From assembly GCF_018613805.1 (NCBI RefSeq), contig NZ_JAGGPL010000019.1, positions 1 to 54,740 of the forward strand: DNA of 54,740 nucleotides, written 5' to 3'. A program made the translations under genes and the position numbers. The DNA comes from Arthrobacter sp. ISL-48. Lineage in GTDB: Bacteria > Actinomycetota > Actinomycetes > Actinomycetales > Micrococcaceae. The notes under the pieces were generated by a model that was given only the letters and a program-made list of their open reading frames with translations, was not told where the DNA came from and made no database searches. Each line of letters begins with the position of its first letter. Within the stretch, counting starts at the first letter, position 1. Below are positions 17,607 through 25,337 of the stretch, piece after piece.

Positions 17607-17633
17607 TGCAACCGATCTCAGCAATCGATCTCA
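17607..17633 (+). promoter_or_regulatory. Tandem LacI-type operator C
   Basis: TGCAACCGATCTCA (17607-17620) is followed directly by GCAATCGATCTCA (17621-17633). The 27 bases are identical to operator B at 11622-11648, and the position relative to the -10 element is the same. Confidence 0.85.
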
Positions 17634-17675
17634 CTGACACTAAAAGAACGTCACCGATCTCAAGGGAGGGACTTT

Positions 17676-17726
17676 ATGGTCACCTGCTTCGTCCCTGGCA
17701 GCATCTTCGGCGGCCCGACATCATGA
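17676..17726 (+). CDS. 16-residue leader ORF coupled to oxidoreductase 3
   Basis: ATG 17676 has a good site (AAGGGAGGGAC) seven bases upstream and encodes MVTCFVPGSIFGGPTS. Its TGA (17724-17726) overlaps the ATG of the next gene at 17723 (ATGA), while that gene has no ribosome site of its own. Translation of the large gene therefore probably depends on this mini-ORF. It is not rich in any single amino acid, so classical amino-acid attenuation is unlikely. Similar short coupled ORFs precede the SDR and VOC genes downstream. Confidence 0.5.
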   Translation: MVTCFVPGSIFGGPTS

Positions 17727-18735
17727 CCGTGACGGCACATGCCCCGCGCGTCGCCGTCGTGGGAGCGGCCGGCTGGGCCGGGTCACGGCACGCCCGGGCA
17801 TTCGCCGCGGCAGGTGCCAAGGTCTCCATCCTTGCGGAGAAGGACGAGCGCGGCCTCGCCCTCGCTCAGGAGCTCGGCGCACAGTTGGTGCCCAGTACAG
17901 CGGATCTCCATCCCGAACACCTTGACCTGGTAGTCGTTGCACTGCCCACCACGATGCAACCGGTCATATGCGCAGATCTGCTAAACAGGGGATTCCGAGT
18001 GTTGACTGAAAAGCCGGTGGCCGCAGATGCCGAAGGTGCTGCCGTCCTGGCTGCCGCTTCCGGGTGCACGGGAGACTCATGGTTGGGTATACGCTCCACC
18101 ACCATCCCGCCGCCGCACTGGTCTCTCAATGGATCAGGAACAAGGACGTGATCGCCGTGTCTGTCCGTTCCGTCGCCCACAAACAGAACGTCCACTCATG
18201 GCGCGCTGACCCGAAAGAGGGCGGCGTCGCTGTAGTGAATGGCATTCACGCCATCGAATTAGTCTCATCATGGTTCAACGGCGACCCGAAAGTACTGGCC
18301 ACCAGCGCCAGCAGCAACCTCTTTGGGTCGCCGGTGCCGGAGCACGTCGTCTGCACCCTCGAATTTCCTGAGGGCGTCATATTCACCATGCAGAGCTACT
18401 GGTCTCCCTGGCAGGAGCCTCAAGGACTCAATCAGGGCGACTGGAGCCTCACCATCGACGTCCTGGTCACTGAGGGCCGGATGTTATGGTCCAACGACTC
18501 CCTTCACGTGTGGGAGCGTGAGGGCGGCCAGTACGTAAAGACCTTTGACCCCTCCGACCTCTTCCTTCGCCCAGCAGAGATGGCGCTGAAGTCTTGCAAG
18601 GGTGGAACCCCGGCAGTCACATTCGCCCAGGCACTCCGCGCGACAGAAATCGCCGATGCAGTCCTGGCAGCGGCACCTTCCCGCGCTGAGGATGTGGTCT
18701 CCCCGCAACATCCCAAAAACCTGACCGTCGACTGA
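17723..18735 (+). pseudogene. Gfo/Idh/MocA family oxidoreductase 3, frameshifted
   Basis: The N-terminal part (17723 to about 18065) has a Rossmann motif (VAVVGAAGWAGSRHARAF) and VLTEKPVAAD with the catalytic lysine. The C-terminal part continues in another frame from about 18065 to 18735 (RLMVGYTLHHHPAAALVSQW, AVVNGIHAIELVSSWF and on to NLTVD). Together they make one complete family member of about 335 residues. The break, equivalent to a one-base loss, lies near 18055-18075 in GCTTCCGGGTGCACGGGAGA. Both halves are well conserved and in operon context, so the change is recent or a sequencing error. Without correction the product loses its substrate domain. Confidence 0.75.
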
Positions 18736-18759
18736 ACAACCATAACTAAGGAATTAGAC

Positions 18760-18834
18760 ATGAAGCGAGCAACCCACGGCCGGACCGCAGGAGAACCGCG
18801 GAGCAGCCGCATCCAGAGTGGGGAGAACCGATGA
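18760..18834 (+). CDS. 24-residue leader ORF coupled to the SDR
   Basis: ATG 18760 follows AAGGA by eight bases and encodes a 24-residue basic peptide beginning MKRATHGRTAGEPRSS. Its TGA (18832-18834) overlaps the SDR ATG at 18831. The SDR also has its own GGGGAGA site inside this ORF, so coupling here may be optional. The sequence is not recognised. Confidence 0.4.
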   Translation: MKRATHGRTAGEPRSSRIQSGENR

Positions 18835-19580
18835 GCCTCAAAGACCAGGTGGTTCTGGTAACCGGATCGAGCGGGGGAATCGGCGATGCTGCTGTCAGCG
18901 CATTCGTAGCCGCAGGAGCCGTCGTCGTCGGCGCTGATCGTTCCCCCAAGGAGGACCAGGCGCTGGGGGCCTTCTATCCCCTCGACATCACGTCCGAGCA
19001 ACAATGCGCAACGGTTATCCAGGACATCAAAGCCAGATTCGGCCGCATCGACGTCCTCGTCCACGCAGCAGGAGTGCTCGGCACCACACCGGACATCATG
19101 GAGACAACCACAGAAGAGTTCGACTCCATTCTGAGGATCAATGCCTCTGCAACGTTCTCGATGGTACGAGAGACAGCAAAGTCAATGCTTGAGTCCGGTA
19201 CTGCCGGCGCCATCGTGGTCTTATCCTCCGTCGCGGCCAAAGAAGCACGCCTGAACTACCTGCCCTATAACGCGAGCAAGCTCGCAGTCCTACATATCAT
19301 GTGGTCATTCGCAGAATTACTCGGGCCTCAGGGCATCTCCGTCAACGCCGTCGCACCAGGCCCGGTGAACACACCCATGTGGGCGCAGTTTGCCAAAGAT
19401 TCAGGCCCGGATGCGGCTGCCAACCGGGCGAAGAGGGCAGCGCAACTGCCGATGCGCCGCTTTGCCGAACCGGACGAAGTCGCCCGCGCCATCCTTTTTC
19501 TGACCGATCCCGACAACCGCTACATCACCGGAGTGTCTCTCGATGTGGCCGGCGGAGCACACCTGGGAATAGGAACCTGA
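18831..19580 (+). CDS. Short-chain dehydrogenase/reductase (SDR) 2, system I
   Basis: This 249-residue classical SDR has VLVTGSSGGIGDAA with the cofactor motif at 11-18. HAAGVLG replaces the more common NAG, LSSVAAKEAR carries the catalytic serine (about 132-133), and YNASK supplies Tyr146 and Lys150. It ends with GVSLDVAGGAHLGIGT. It is a likely NAD(P)-dependent oxidoreductase on a pathway alcohol or ketone. It lies about 95 bases after the frameshifted oxidoreductase, with a short coupled ORF between, in the unit controlled by operator C. Confidence 0.86.
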   Translation: MSLKDQVVLVTGSSGGIGDAAVSAFVAAGAVVVGADRSPKEDQALGAFYPLDITSEQQCATVIQDIKARFGRIDVLVHAAGVLGTTPDIMETTTEEFDSILRINASATFSMVRETAKSMLESGTAGAIVVLSSVAAKEARLNYLPYNASKLAVLHIMWSFAELLGPQGISVNAVAPGPVNTPMWAQFAKDSGPDAAANRAKRAAQLPMRRFAEPDEVARAILFLTDPDNRYITGVSLDVAGGAHLGIGT

Positions 19581-19712
19581 ACCCCTGCACGGTGCCTCTG
19601 AACACGCGTAACCATAACCCAGCACCGACCCCTCAAGGCTGCTCTGACGTCCTTACTGTGACCCAGCAACCCAAGCAAAGTTGAAGTCCCAACCTACTGA
19701 GGAGACAACGAT

Positions 19713-19757
19713 ATGTCCGTTCTTTTTGTCCAGTTCAAGCCCCTCGGGAATGTTTAG
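19713..19757 (+). CDS. 14-residue leader ORF before the VOC gene
   Basis: ATG 19713 follows GAGGAGACAACG, a strong site, and encodes MSVLFVQFKPLGNV. Its TAG (19755-19757) abuts the GTG start of the VOC gene at 19758, which has no comparable site. This is the third short ORF placed stop-to-start before a gene in this unit. Confidence 0.45.
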   Translation: MSVLFVQFKPLGNV

Positions 19758-20231
19758 GTGGGAGAAATGGAAACTGCAATTCGACATCATCACACTGCCC
19801 TGCACGTCACGGACATAGAGTGCACCGCTCGGTTCTACGTGGAAGGGCTTGGCCTTACCCGCGTGAAAGAGTGGACGTCCGGCCCATACATCGGCGAACT
19901 CTACGGCCGTCCCAACGTCAAGGTCAAAGCTCTGATGCTCACAACGGGTGACGGGGACTTCAACCTGGAACTGGTCCAGGTGGAGGATCCGCCACCCGCC
20001 GTTAACCCCTCAGAGGCGCAGCCTGGAACGGCACATCTTGCCTTTACCGATATCGACGTGCGCAAGGTCTACGCCAAAATGACAGCGCTTGGGTATAAGG
20101 CTCTGTCCGAACCGGTCGCGCCTGCCTCGGGCCCAGTTGCAGGAGGCCTGCTGATCTACATGCTCGATCCAGACGGCAACCGTGTGGAGCTAATTCAGAC
20201 GCCAGACTGGCAGCCAAGCGACCAGTCTTGA
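19758..20231 (+). CDS. VOC-fold protein (lactoylglutathione lyase-like) 2
   Basis: This 157-residue protein starts at GTG 19758, or at ATG 19767 (METAIRHHHTALHVTD). It has HHTALHVTDIECTARFYVEGLGLTRV with the first metal histidine, GTAHLAFTDIDVRKVYAKM with the second and YMLDPDGNRVELIQTPDW with the metal glutamate, as in glyoxalase I-like enzymes. It may act on an intermediate of system I or detoxify a reactive dicarbonyl made by it. It is the last gene of the unit. Confidence 0.83.
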   Translation: MGEMETAIRHHHTALHVTDIECTARFYVEGLGLTRVKEWTSGPYIGELYGRPNVKVKALMLTTGDGDFNLELVQVEDPPPAVNPSEAQPGTAHLAFTDIDVRKVYAKMTALGYKALSEPVAPASGPVAGGLLIYMLDPDGNRVELIQTPDWQPSDQS

Positions 20232-20637
20232 GCCACCCCGCACCCAGCAAACATGCTCGGAATGTTTAAACGCCACCTGACCATTTTGGGCAAGTTAGGG
20301 GACATGTCGCATGGAAGCAGGAGCGCGGCTTTAAGGTTCCGGCCGGCAAGGGCCGCCGTCATCAAACGAGACCTGCGTCTCCTCGACAACAACGAAACTT
20401 CCGCCGGGAAGTCGATCCAATGGGACAAGTCTGAGGCAAGGACTTGCTGGGCCACCTGATGGTTTGGCTAACGGGGGCCCTCCCAAGAGTGCCCGACATT
20501 CAGCGCCCGGCACGCCAAGGAGCACCAAATCCTGTCCTATAGCGAGGAAGGTTGCACGGGCGCGGATTGCAGACTTGTCCTCAAAGCTTAACGATGAGAC
20601 TGCCGGCGAGGTCGAGGCCCCTGTTCGGGAGCCGCTC

Positions 20638-20670
20638 GGGCGGAACACAGACGGCCCCTGTGTTCCGCCC
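20638..20670. repeat. 13-bp perfect inverted repeat (hairpin)
   Basis: GGGCGGAACACAG (20638-20650) and CTGTGTTCCGCCC (20658-20670) are perfect complements around a seven-base loop. No T-tract follows on either strand, so it is a weak candidate for a terminator and may be an RNA or DNA structural element. Confidence 0.5.
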
Positions 20671-20806
20671 GAAGGCTGTTGATTCCTGATCAAGCTCTTC
20701 GTAGCTGAGGGAATCTCCCCGGGCGCGAGCAGCGACGTCGTCGCCGACCAAATGCAGGAATGGTCCGGGTGGGAGCACTGTCAGGCTTCGCGCAAGACAT
20801 TGGGTA

Positions 20807-20840
20807 CCACTGGCCGGTGGGCAGGGCGTTCGGGCGGTGC
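20807..20840. repeat. 34-bp direct repeat, copy 1
   Basis: The 34 bases beginning CCACTGGCCGGTGGGCAGGG recur exactly at 21817-21850, 1,010 bases away. Within the repeat, CCACTGGCCGGTGG is itself near-palindromic. Copy 2 lies just upstream of the ROK relic, so copy 1 may be a duplicated scrap of the same locus. Confidence 0.7.
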
Positions 20841-20984
20841 GCCGCCCGGGTTGCAGTTGGATCCCATCGTGTGGGGGTGAGATCTGGTTGCTCGTGGGGC
20901 CGTAGCAGCGGCCTTGAGAAGCATTCTCGTATGCTCGGGTCCCTAATGAACTCTGCCGCTTCGTAGCGGTTCAACCATTGAGTT

Positions 20985-21690
20985 ACGGGCTGCAGATGAT
21001 CCTAACCTCAGCAGTGCGGGTGAGGTTAAGGCCTGCCGAAACAGCCGAACAGGGTTCATAGCTGGAGTGGATGCCTGACTTAAGGCCCAGGACCTTTTTG
21101 AACTGCCTTTTTGTTTCGCTTGGCAGCAGCCCACACAGATTCTCTCGCTCGAGGGCGAATTCGGTGGCCACGAGCCCAGCGCCGACCCTCAGAGGTTCAG
21201 TGAACAAACGATGGTCAGGCCTTCCCTGGCAAATGGGGCGGCCTTTGGTACACGACTTCTTTGATATGGGCGACCAAGTGGTCACTGGCGGTGGCGAGCC
21301 GACCACCGACTGGGATTAGTCGGGGTTGAAAAGACTGATGCAGGTCGAAATAACTTCCCCCAATATCGTTGCCGGCGTGGCGGAGAGCGCCTATGGCCGC
21401 GAGATTGCCGTTACCAGGCAGTTCAACAACGTAAGGGACTTTGCAATTGCCGGTCCGCCCCTCAAGGCAACGGGACACCCCTCGTTTCCGCAAATACACG
21501 GAAAATCTACGCTGCGTTGAATGGGGATGTGTCCAATGGCGTCCAGCAGTGCCCTTCATTCCGCGAAGCAGAGTGCCACGGTCAATCAGCCCCGCGCCAA
21601 TGCCGGTGGAAGATTCAACAGCGATCATTTTCGTCGCGGCAGGCCTCAACAGGTGTTCGCCGTCCCCCAAGAGCGGGAGCCGACGCTGGC
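20985..21690 (-). pseudogene. ROK-family protein relic
   Basis: Read leftward in shifting frames, the sequence shows ROK landmarks in order: ESSTGIGAGLIDRGTLLRGM, then IGHIPIQ, then the zinc motif PCICGNEGC, then GPAIAKSL, then ISTCISLFNP and RLATASDHLVAHIKEVVYQR. At least two frameshifts and several stops interrupt it. ROK proteins are sugar kinases or NagC/XylR-type regulators. The N-terminal DNA-binding or ATP-binding part is not recognisable, so which type it was cannot be told. Confidence 0.65.
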
Positions 21691-21975
21691 TTCGTGGCGG
21701 AATTCGAGCCCATACCAGCGCCAGGTCTCCAGACGGTCTCCGGACACGGCGATTTAAGGGTCGTCGTAGCCCCATCCCGAGGCGAGCTTGCCGTCTTCGT
21801 CGAGGGGAAGATTGGCCCACTGGCCGGTGGGCAGGGCGTTCGGGCGGTGCTTTGGTCAGGCTCCTTCGTTGGCGTTGGTGTTGAACGAGCGCATTCAGCC
21901 CCCGCGGGTACTTATGGCGCGGGCTGAGGGGCTTGTCAGAGTTTAGGGATTGCAGTTCCGGTGAGTTGGTCGCGA
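21691..21975. other. Intergenic stretch before the ABC operon end
   Basis: These 285 bases have no intact gene. They probably contain the decayed N-terminal part of the ROK gene (a leftward frame near 21850 reads NALPTGQWANLPLDEDGK), the second copy of the 34-base repeat (21817-21850), and a weak GC-rich hairpin near 21896-21927. Confidence 0.35.
21817..21850. repeat. 34-bp direct repeat, copy 2
   Basis: Identical to 20807-20840. It lies at the upstream side of the leftward ROK relic. Confidence 0.7.
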
Positions 21976-21979
21976 AAGG

Positions 21980-22019
21980 GCACGCCACATGACCGCTTGG
22001 AAGCGGTCATGTGGCGTGC
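21980..22019. terminator. Strong bidirectional hairpin terminator of the ABC operon
   Basis: A 19-base perfect stem, GCACGCCACATGACCGCTT (21980-21998) paired with 22001-22019 around a GG loop, is flanked by AAAGG on the left and TTTCT on the right. It lies 40 bases past the stop of the leftward permease gene. The short T-runs are modest, but the stem is very stable. Confidence 0.75.
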
Positions 22020-22061
22020 TTTCTGAGTTGTTGGGAGAGTGCGGCAGAACTGTTGCTGTAG

Positions 22062-22922
22062 TTATCCCTTGACGCCACCGGACGTCATGCCGGCAACAAA
22101 CCAGCGCTGGAAGGCCAGGAAGATTGAGAGAACGGGGATGAAAGCAACGACGATGAATGCAGCGAAGAGTCCCCAGAAGCTACCGAAGCCAGTGGTTATA
22201 TACCGCACGATGCCGTTCTGGACGGTCTTCATGTCTTCTGTGGTGGCGAGGACGGTGCCTACAAGGAAGTCGTTCCAAACGAATACGAAGATGAAGATAG
22301 CTACAGCAGCGATGCCGGGACGGATGAGCGGGAGGATGATTCGCCACAAGATCTGTATCCGGGAGCAGCCATCGATTGCGGCCGCTTCTTCAATTTCGAC
22401 GGGTATGTTCTCGATGAAGTTGCGAAGAAACAGAATGGTCTGTCCACAAATGATGGCTGTGTAGACGACGATCAGCATCGGATAGGTGTTGATTAAGGCT
22501 GTTTTAACGAACATGGAGTACAGGGCGATGAAGACCACGATCGCGGGAACCATCGATAGCACCAGGATTCCGGTCATGAGAGTTTCCATGCGGCGGCTTC
22601 GGTACCTGGTGGCGACATATGCTGCCGGAATGGAAATCGCCAACGCGAGGGCGATAGAACCGCCAGCGTAGATGAGGGAGTTAACAAAAAACCGGATGTT
22701 CGGTGAAGTCAGCAGACCCGCATAGCCCTCGAATGAGATCGGGTCCGGAATCCATCTTGGCGGGAACTCAAGGGTGTCCGATGCGGTTTTCAGCGAGGTG
22801 GATACGATCCATGCGACAGGCGGTAGAACGATCGCGGCTGAGAGGGTGACGTATGCCCAGGCCGGAACCGCCCGAAGGGCCGCGCCGACGCGGCCTTGAC
22901 GACGTGAAGTTGTGGTGCTCAC
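22062..22922 (-). CDS. Carbohydrate ABC transporter permease (MalG/CUT1 type)
   Basis: The GTG start at 22920-22922 (VSTTTSRRQGRVGAALR) overlaps the upstream permease stop by four bases and follows AAGGAAA. The 286-residue protein has six membrane segments and the EAA loop EEAAAIDGCSRIQILWRIIL with a following PLIRPG, typical of MalG-like CUT1 permeases. It forms the channel with the MalF-type partner. It is the last gene of the leftward importer operon; no ATPase gene is present, so a shared MsiK-type ATPase encoded elsewhere probably energises it, as is common in actinobacteria. Confidence 0.92.
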   Translation of the reverse strand: MSTTTSRRQGRVGAALRAVPAWAYVTLSAAIVLPPVAWIVSTSLKTASDTLEFPPRWIPDPISFEGYAGLLTSPNIRFFVNSLIYAGGSIALALAISIPAAYVATRYRSRRMETLMTGILVLSMVPAIVVFIALYSMFVKTALINTYPMLIVVYTAIICGQTILFLRNFIENIPVEIEEAAAIDGCSRIQILWRIILPLIRPGIAAVAIFIFVFVWNDFLVGTVLATTEDMKTVQNGIVRYITTGFGSFWGLFAAFIVVAFIPVLSIFLAFQRWFVAGMTSGGVKG

Positions 22923-23851
22923 AGGCTTTCCTTCCGTCGGAAGCGAATCGCGACAAGAGTGAGGACAATGTTTACGGCAAAAAGGAGGATAGCCGTTGCT
23001 GATGCCCCGGAGAGATCGAACTTGTCGAACATCTGGTTGTATACCCGCATTGACAGCGTCTCGGTCGATCCGATGGGACCACCTCGTGTGGTCACCAGGA
23101 TGATGGTGACCATCTGTACATAGAGCATGAGTAGAACGACCACCACGGAGACGATGGTGTTGCGCAGGTGAGGCAACGTGATGTTGACAAATGCGTGCCG
23201 AATGCCCCCGCCGTCCACTTTGAGGCTTTCGTACAATTCCCCTGGAATGGTTTGTAGGGCGCCGAGAAAGAGAAGCATGGCTTGCGGGTAGGACCACCAC
23301 GCCGTCATCAGAGTCACGGCAACGAGCGCACTGTTCGGGGACGAGAAGACATCAGTAGGACCGAACCCAAGGGATTTGGTGATAGCTGAGGCCGGCCCGT
23401 AATTGGGGTTCAGAAACCAAAGCCAGATTGTTCCTGCTGTGGCCTGGGACATGAGCCACGGCAACAGGAAGAGACTGCGGACTGAGCGCTTGAATCGATG
23501 CAGGTTGTTCAGCACAAGTGCAGACAAGAGCCCCGCGGGCAATGCAATGACCAGCGCCCCGAGCGAAAATACAAGGGTTGTCCAGATGCGGGCTGGCAGA
23601 TCGGAGTCCGAGAACAGCTTGGTAAAAGAGTTCAGACCGGAGAATTTTCCGATCTGGTAATACGAAGTCTCGTGAAGCGCCGTCCATGCCGTGTAGATGA
23701 GCGGTCCAACAAAGACAAAGAGGAACACGGCAGTGACGGGGACGACGTACAACCAGACCATGCGGTCCTTACGAGCCCGGCGGGAAGCCTGGATGCCTGT
23801 GGGTGGAGTGGCCGTCTGAGATGAAGTGCGGGTCCGGCTGTTTGTTGACAT
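22919..23851 (-). CDS. Carbohydrate ABC transporter permease (MalF/CUT1 type)
   Basis: This 310-residue protein has an N-terminal cytoplasmic tail, a first membrane segment WLYVVPVTAVFLFVFVGPLI (about 33-52) and five or so more. The EAA loop is ELYESLKVDGGGIRHAFVNI followed by TLPHLRNT. It pairs with the MalG-type permease, with which it overlaps by four bases. An inverted repeat separates it from the binding-protein gene upstream. Confidence 0.92.
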   Translation of the reverse strand: MSTNSRTRTSSQTATPPTGIQASRRARKDRMVWLYVVPVTAVFLFVFVGPLIYTAWTALHETSYYQIGKFSGLNSFTKLFSDSDLPARIWTTLVFSLGALVIALPAGLLSALVLNNLHRFKRSVRSLFLLPWLMSQATAGTIWLWFLNPNYGPASAITKSLGFGPTDVFSSPNSALVAVTLMTAWWSYPQAMLLFLGALQTIPGELYESLKVDGGGIRHAFVNITLPHLRNTIVSVVVVLLMLYVQMVTIILVTTRGGPIGSTETLSMRVYNQMFDKFDLSGASATAILLFAVNIVLTLVAIRFRRKESL

Positions 23852-23863
23852 TATCTCTCCCTT

Positions 23864-23897
23864 CCGTGGGGAGCCTGATTTCTCAGGCTCCCCACGG
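23864..23897 (-). promoter_or_regulatory. Intercistronic hairpin between binding-protein and permease genes
   Basis: A 15-base perfect stem CCGTGGGGAGCCTGA (23864-23878) pairs with 23883-23897 around a TTTC loop. It sits in the 57-base gap between the solute-binding protein and the first permease. Such hairpins often stabilise or partly terminate the message so that more binding protein than permease is made. That role is inferred. Confidence 0.65.
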
Positions 23898-23908
23898 ACG
23901 TTGGGGGG

Positions 23909-25165
23909 CTATTTCTTGTTGGCCGCATCCTGGGCGGAACGGATAAATTCGCTGCCCGAAGTTCCGTTCAGGGTCAGTTTCTGTCCGGCCTGGGAGAGCC
24001 CGGTGGCCAGCGAGGTCCAGTTATTGGAGTATGTGCGGGGTTTGCTGTTGCTCTTGACGTAGGCGGCGATGTCGTTCACCGTTTTCGCTTCGGGCGTGGA
24101 GAAGAATGGCTGCTTATAAGTGGCAGCGCGTGTGGGGACCTCACCGCCGGTGGCCATCTTTGCGCCGGCTTCGGGACCGGTCATGTACTCGATGAACTTC
24201 CAGGCCGCCTCTGTGTGCTTGCTTCCGGAGCCTATTCCCAGAGTCCACCCGATGGTGGTGCCTGTAGTGTCGCCAGTAGATGCCTTTGGCAGGGAGGTCC
24301 ACTTGAGGTCCGGGTTCTGCGAGGCGAAGGAAACGGCTCGTTCCGTGCCGAGGACCGCCATCGCGACAGTGCCGCTGGCCATGCCGTCTGCTACGGTGCC
24401 GTACGTATCGGAGACGACATTGCTACCCAGAGCCTTCGCGCCCCGGAGTGCGCTCAGGAAGTTGCCAAACTCCTCGCCCTTCTTTGTCGCAAAATCTGCC
24501 TGTCCGTCCCCAGTCCATATTTCCTGATCAACCTGCGTCATGAAGCAGTTGAAGAAAGTGCTGATGATGGCTGAATTGTCAGTGTCCGAGAACCCGGTTC
24601 CGAACCCGGTGAACCCAGCGGCGGCAGCTTTTCGTGCAACGTCGACGACTTCCTCGTAGGTGGTTGGAGTGGCCGCACCGATCTGAGAAAGAATCTTCTG
24701 GTTGTAGTACAGCGCGCAGGTGCGGTATTCATAGGGCACCGCGACCTGCTTGCCGTCAGGTCCAGCGAGAGTGTCGGTGGGGCGAAGCCAGTCAGTGACC
24801 TTGGACGCAGCATCAGGCAGCGGCGAGTAGACGCCGGCGCCGGCCATTTGGGGGACGAGCGGGGTGAACATCTTAAATACATCCGGCGCCTGACCGGCCG
24901 CTGCTGACTGCGGCAGCCTGTTCAGCATATCGCCCAGAGAAACCACCGAGAGATTGATCTTAATGTCAGGGTTTGCCGCCTCGAAATTGGCAATGTTTTC
25001 CTTCAGGGCTTTTGAGCGCGGATTCGCCTGGCTGGGATCGAGGAAGTCCCAGTAATTGAGCGTCACCGGCCCCCCGGATTCCGGAGTTGAGGGGGAGCAG
25101 CCGCTGAGGGCAAGGCTGGCTACGACTGCTGTGACGAGTGCCAAGCCCCATCGCTTCTTGATCAT
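23909..25165 (-). CDS. Sugar ABC transporter substrate-binding lipoprotein (CUT1)
   Basis: The start MIKKRWGLALVTAVVASLAL at 25163-25165 follows AGGAGAG; an upstream ATG at 25204 has no matching site. The lipobox LALSGC places the lipidated Cys at 23. The mature part has the family-1 binding-protein pattern: VTLNYWDF, ANFEAANPDIKINLSVV, VPYEYRTCALYYNQKIL and AWKFIEYMTGPEAGAKMA. The protein has 418 residues, as usual. It captures a sugar or oligosaccharide for the two permeases downstream. The operon is controlled by promoter and operators D, the same signals as system I, so its ligand is probably the system I substrate. Confidence 0.92.
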   Translation of the reverse strand: MIKKRWGLALVTAVVASLALSGCSPSTPESGGPVTLNYWDFLDPSQANPRSKALKENIANFEAANPDIKINLSVVSLGDMLNRLPQSAAAGQAPDVFKMFTPLVPQMAGAGVYSPLPDAASKVTDWLRPTDTLAGPDGKQVAVPYEYRTCALYYNQKILSQIGAATPTTYEEVVDVARKAAAAGFTGFGTGFSDTDNSAIISTFFNCFMTQVDQEIWTGDGQADFATKKGEEFGNFLSALRGAKALGSNVVSDTYGTVADGMASGTVAMAVLGTERAVSFASQNPDLKWTSLPKASTGDTTGTTIGWTLGIGSGSKHTEAAWKFIEYMTGPEAGAKMATGGEVPTRAATYKQPFFSTPEAKTVNDIAAYVKSNSKPRTYSNNWTSLATGLSQAGQKLTLNGTSGSEFIRSAQDAANKK

Positions 25166-25285
25166 GAATCTCTCCTGTGTGGTGGGTTGCTGATGCGGGA
25201 GCATGCCGTACTCAAAACGACGCCTGCTGAATGTGGGGCTACCGAAGGTCCGGGAATGAGCCAGTTAATCATCGAGTCTCTCCTT

Positions 25286-25337
25286 TGAGATCGGTTGCAT
25301 TGACGAGCAGTGAGATCGGTTGCTGAGATCGGTTGCA
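25286..25337 (-). promoter_or_regulatory. Triple LacI-type operator D
   Basis: Three same-strand copies of the unit are present: TGAGATCGGTTGCA at 25286-25299, TGAGATCGGTTGC at 25311-25323 and TGAGATCGGTTGCA at 25324-25337. The last two are head-to-tail as in operators A-C. The extra distal copy is unique to this promoter and could strengthen repression by looping. Confidence 0.85.

Larger units (their letters stand above)
20232..20984. other. Degenerate intergenic stretch
   Basis: About 750 bases without a convincing gene follow the VOC gene. Short open frames on both strands show no recognisable domain. One leftward frame near 20600-20770 has a faint adenylate-forming-enzyme look (RARGDSLSYEELDQES), too weak to name. 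The stretch holds a hairpin at 20638-20670 and the first copy of a 34-base direct repeat at 20807-20840. Confidence 0.4.

Noticed and set aside
17676..17726. Amino-acid attenuator leader peptide
   Set aside because: The peptide has no run of one amino acid and no terminator/antiterminator pair was seen; translational coupling fits better.
20581..20778. Fragment of an adenylate-forming enzyme
   Set aside because: One short motif-like stretch (SLSYEELDQES) with no second landmark is not enough.
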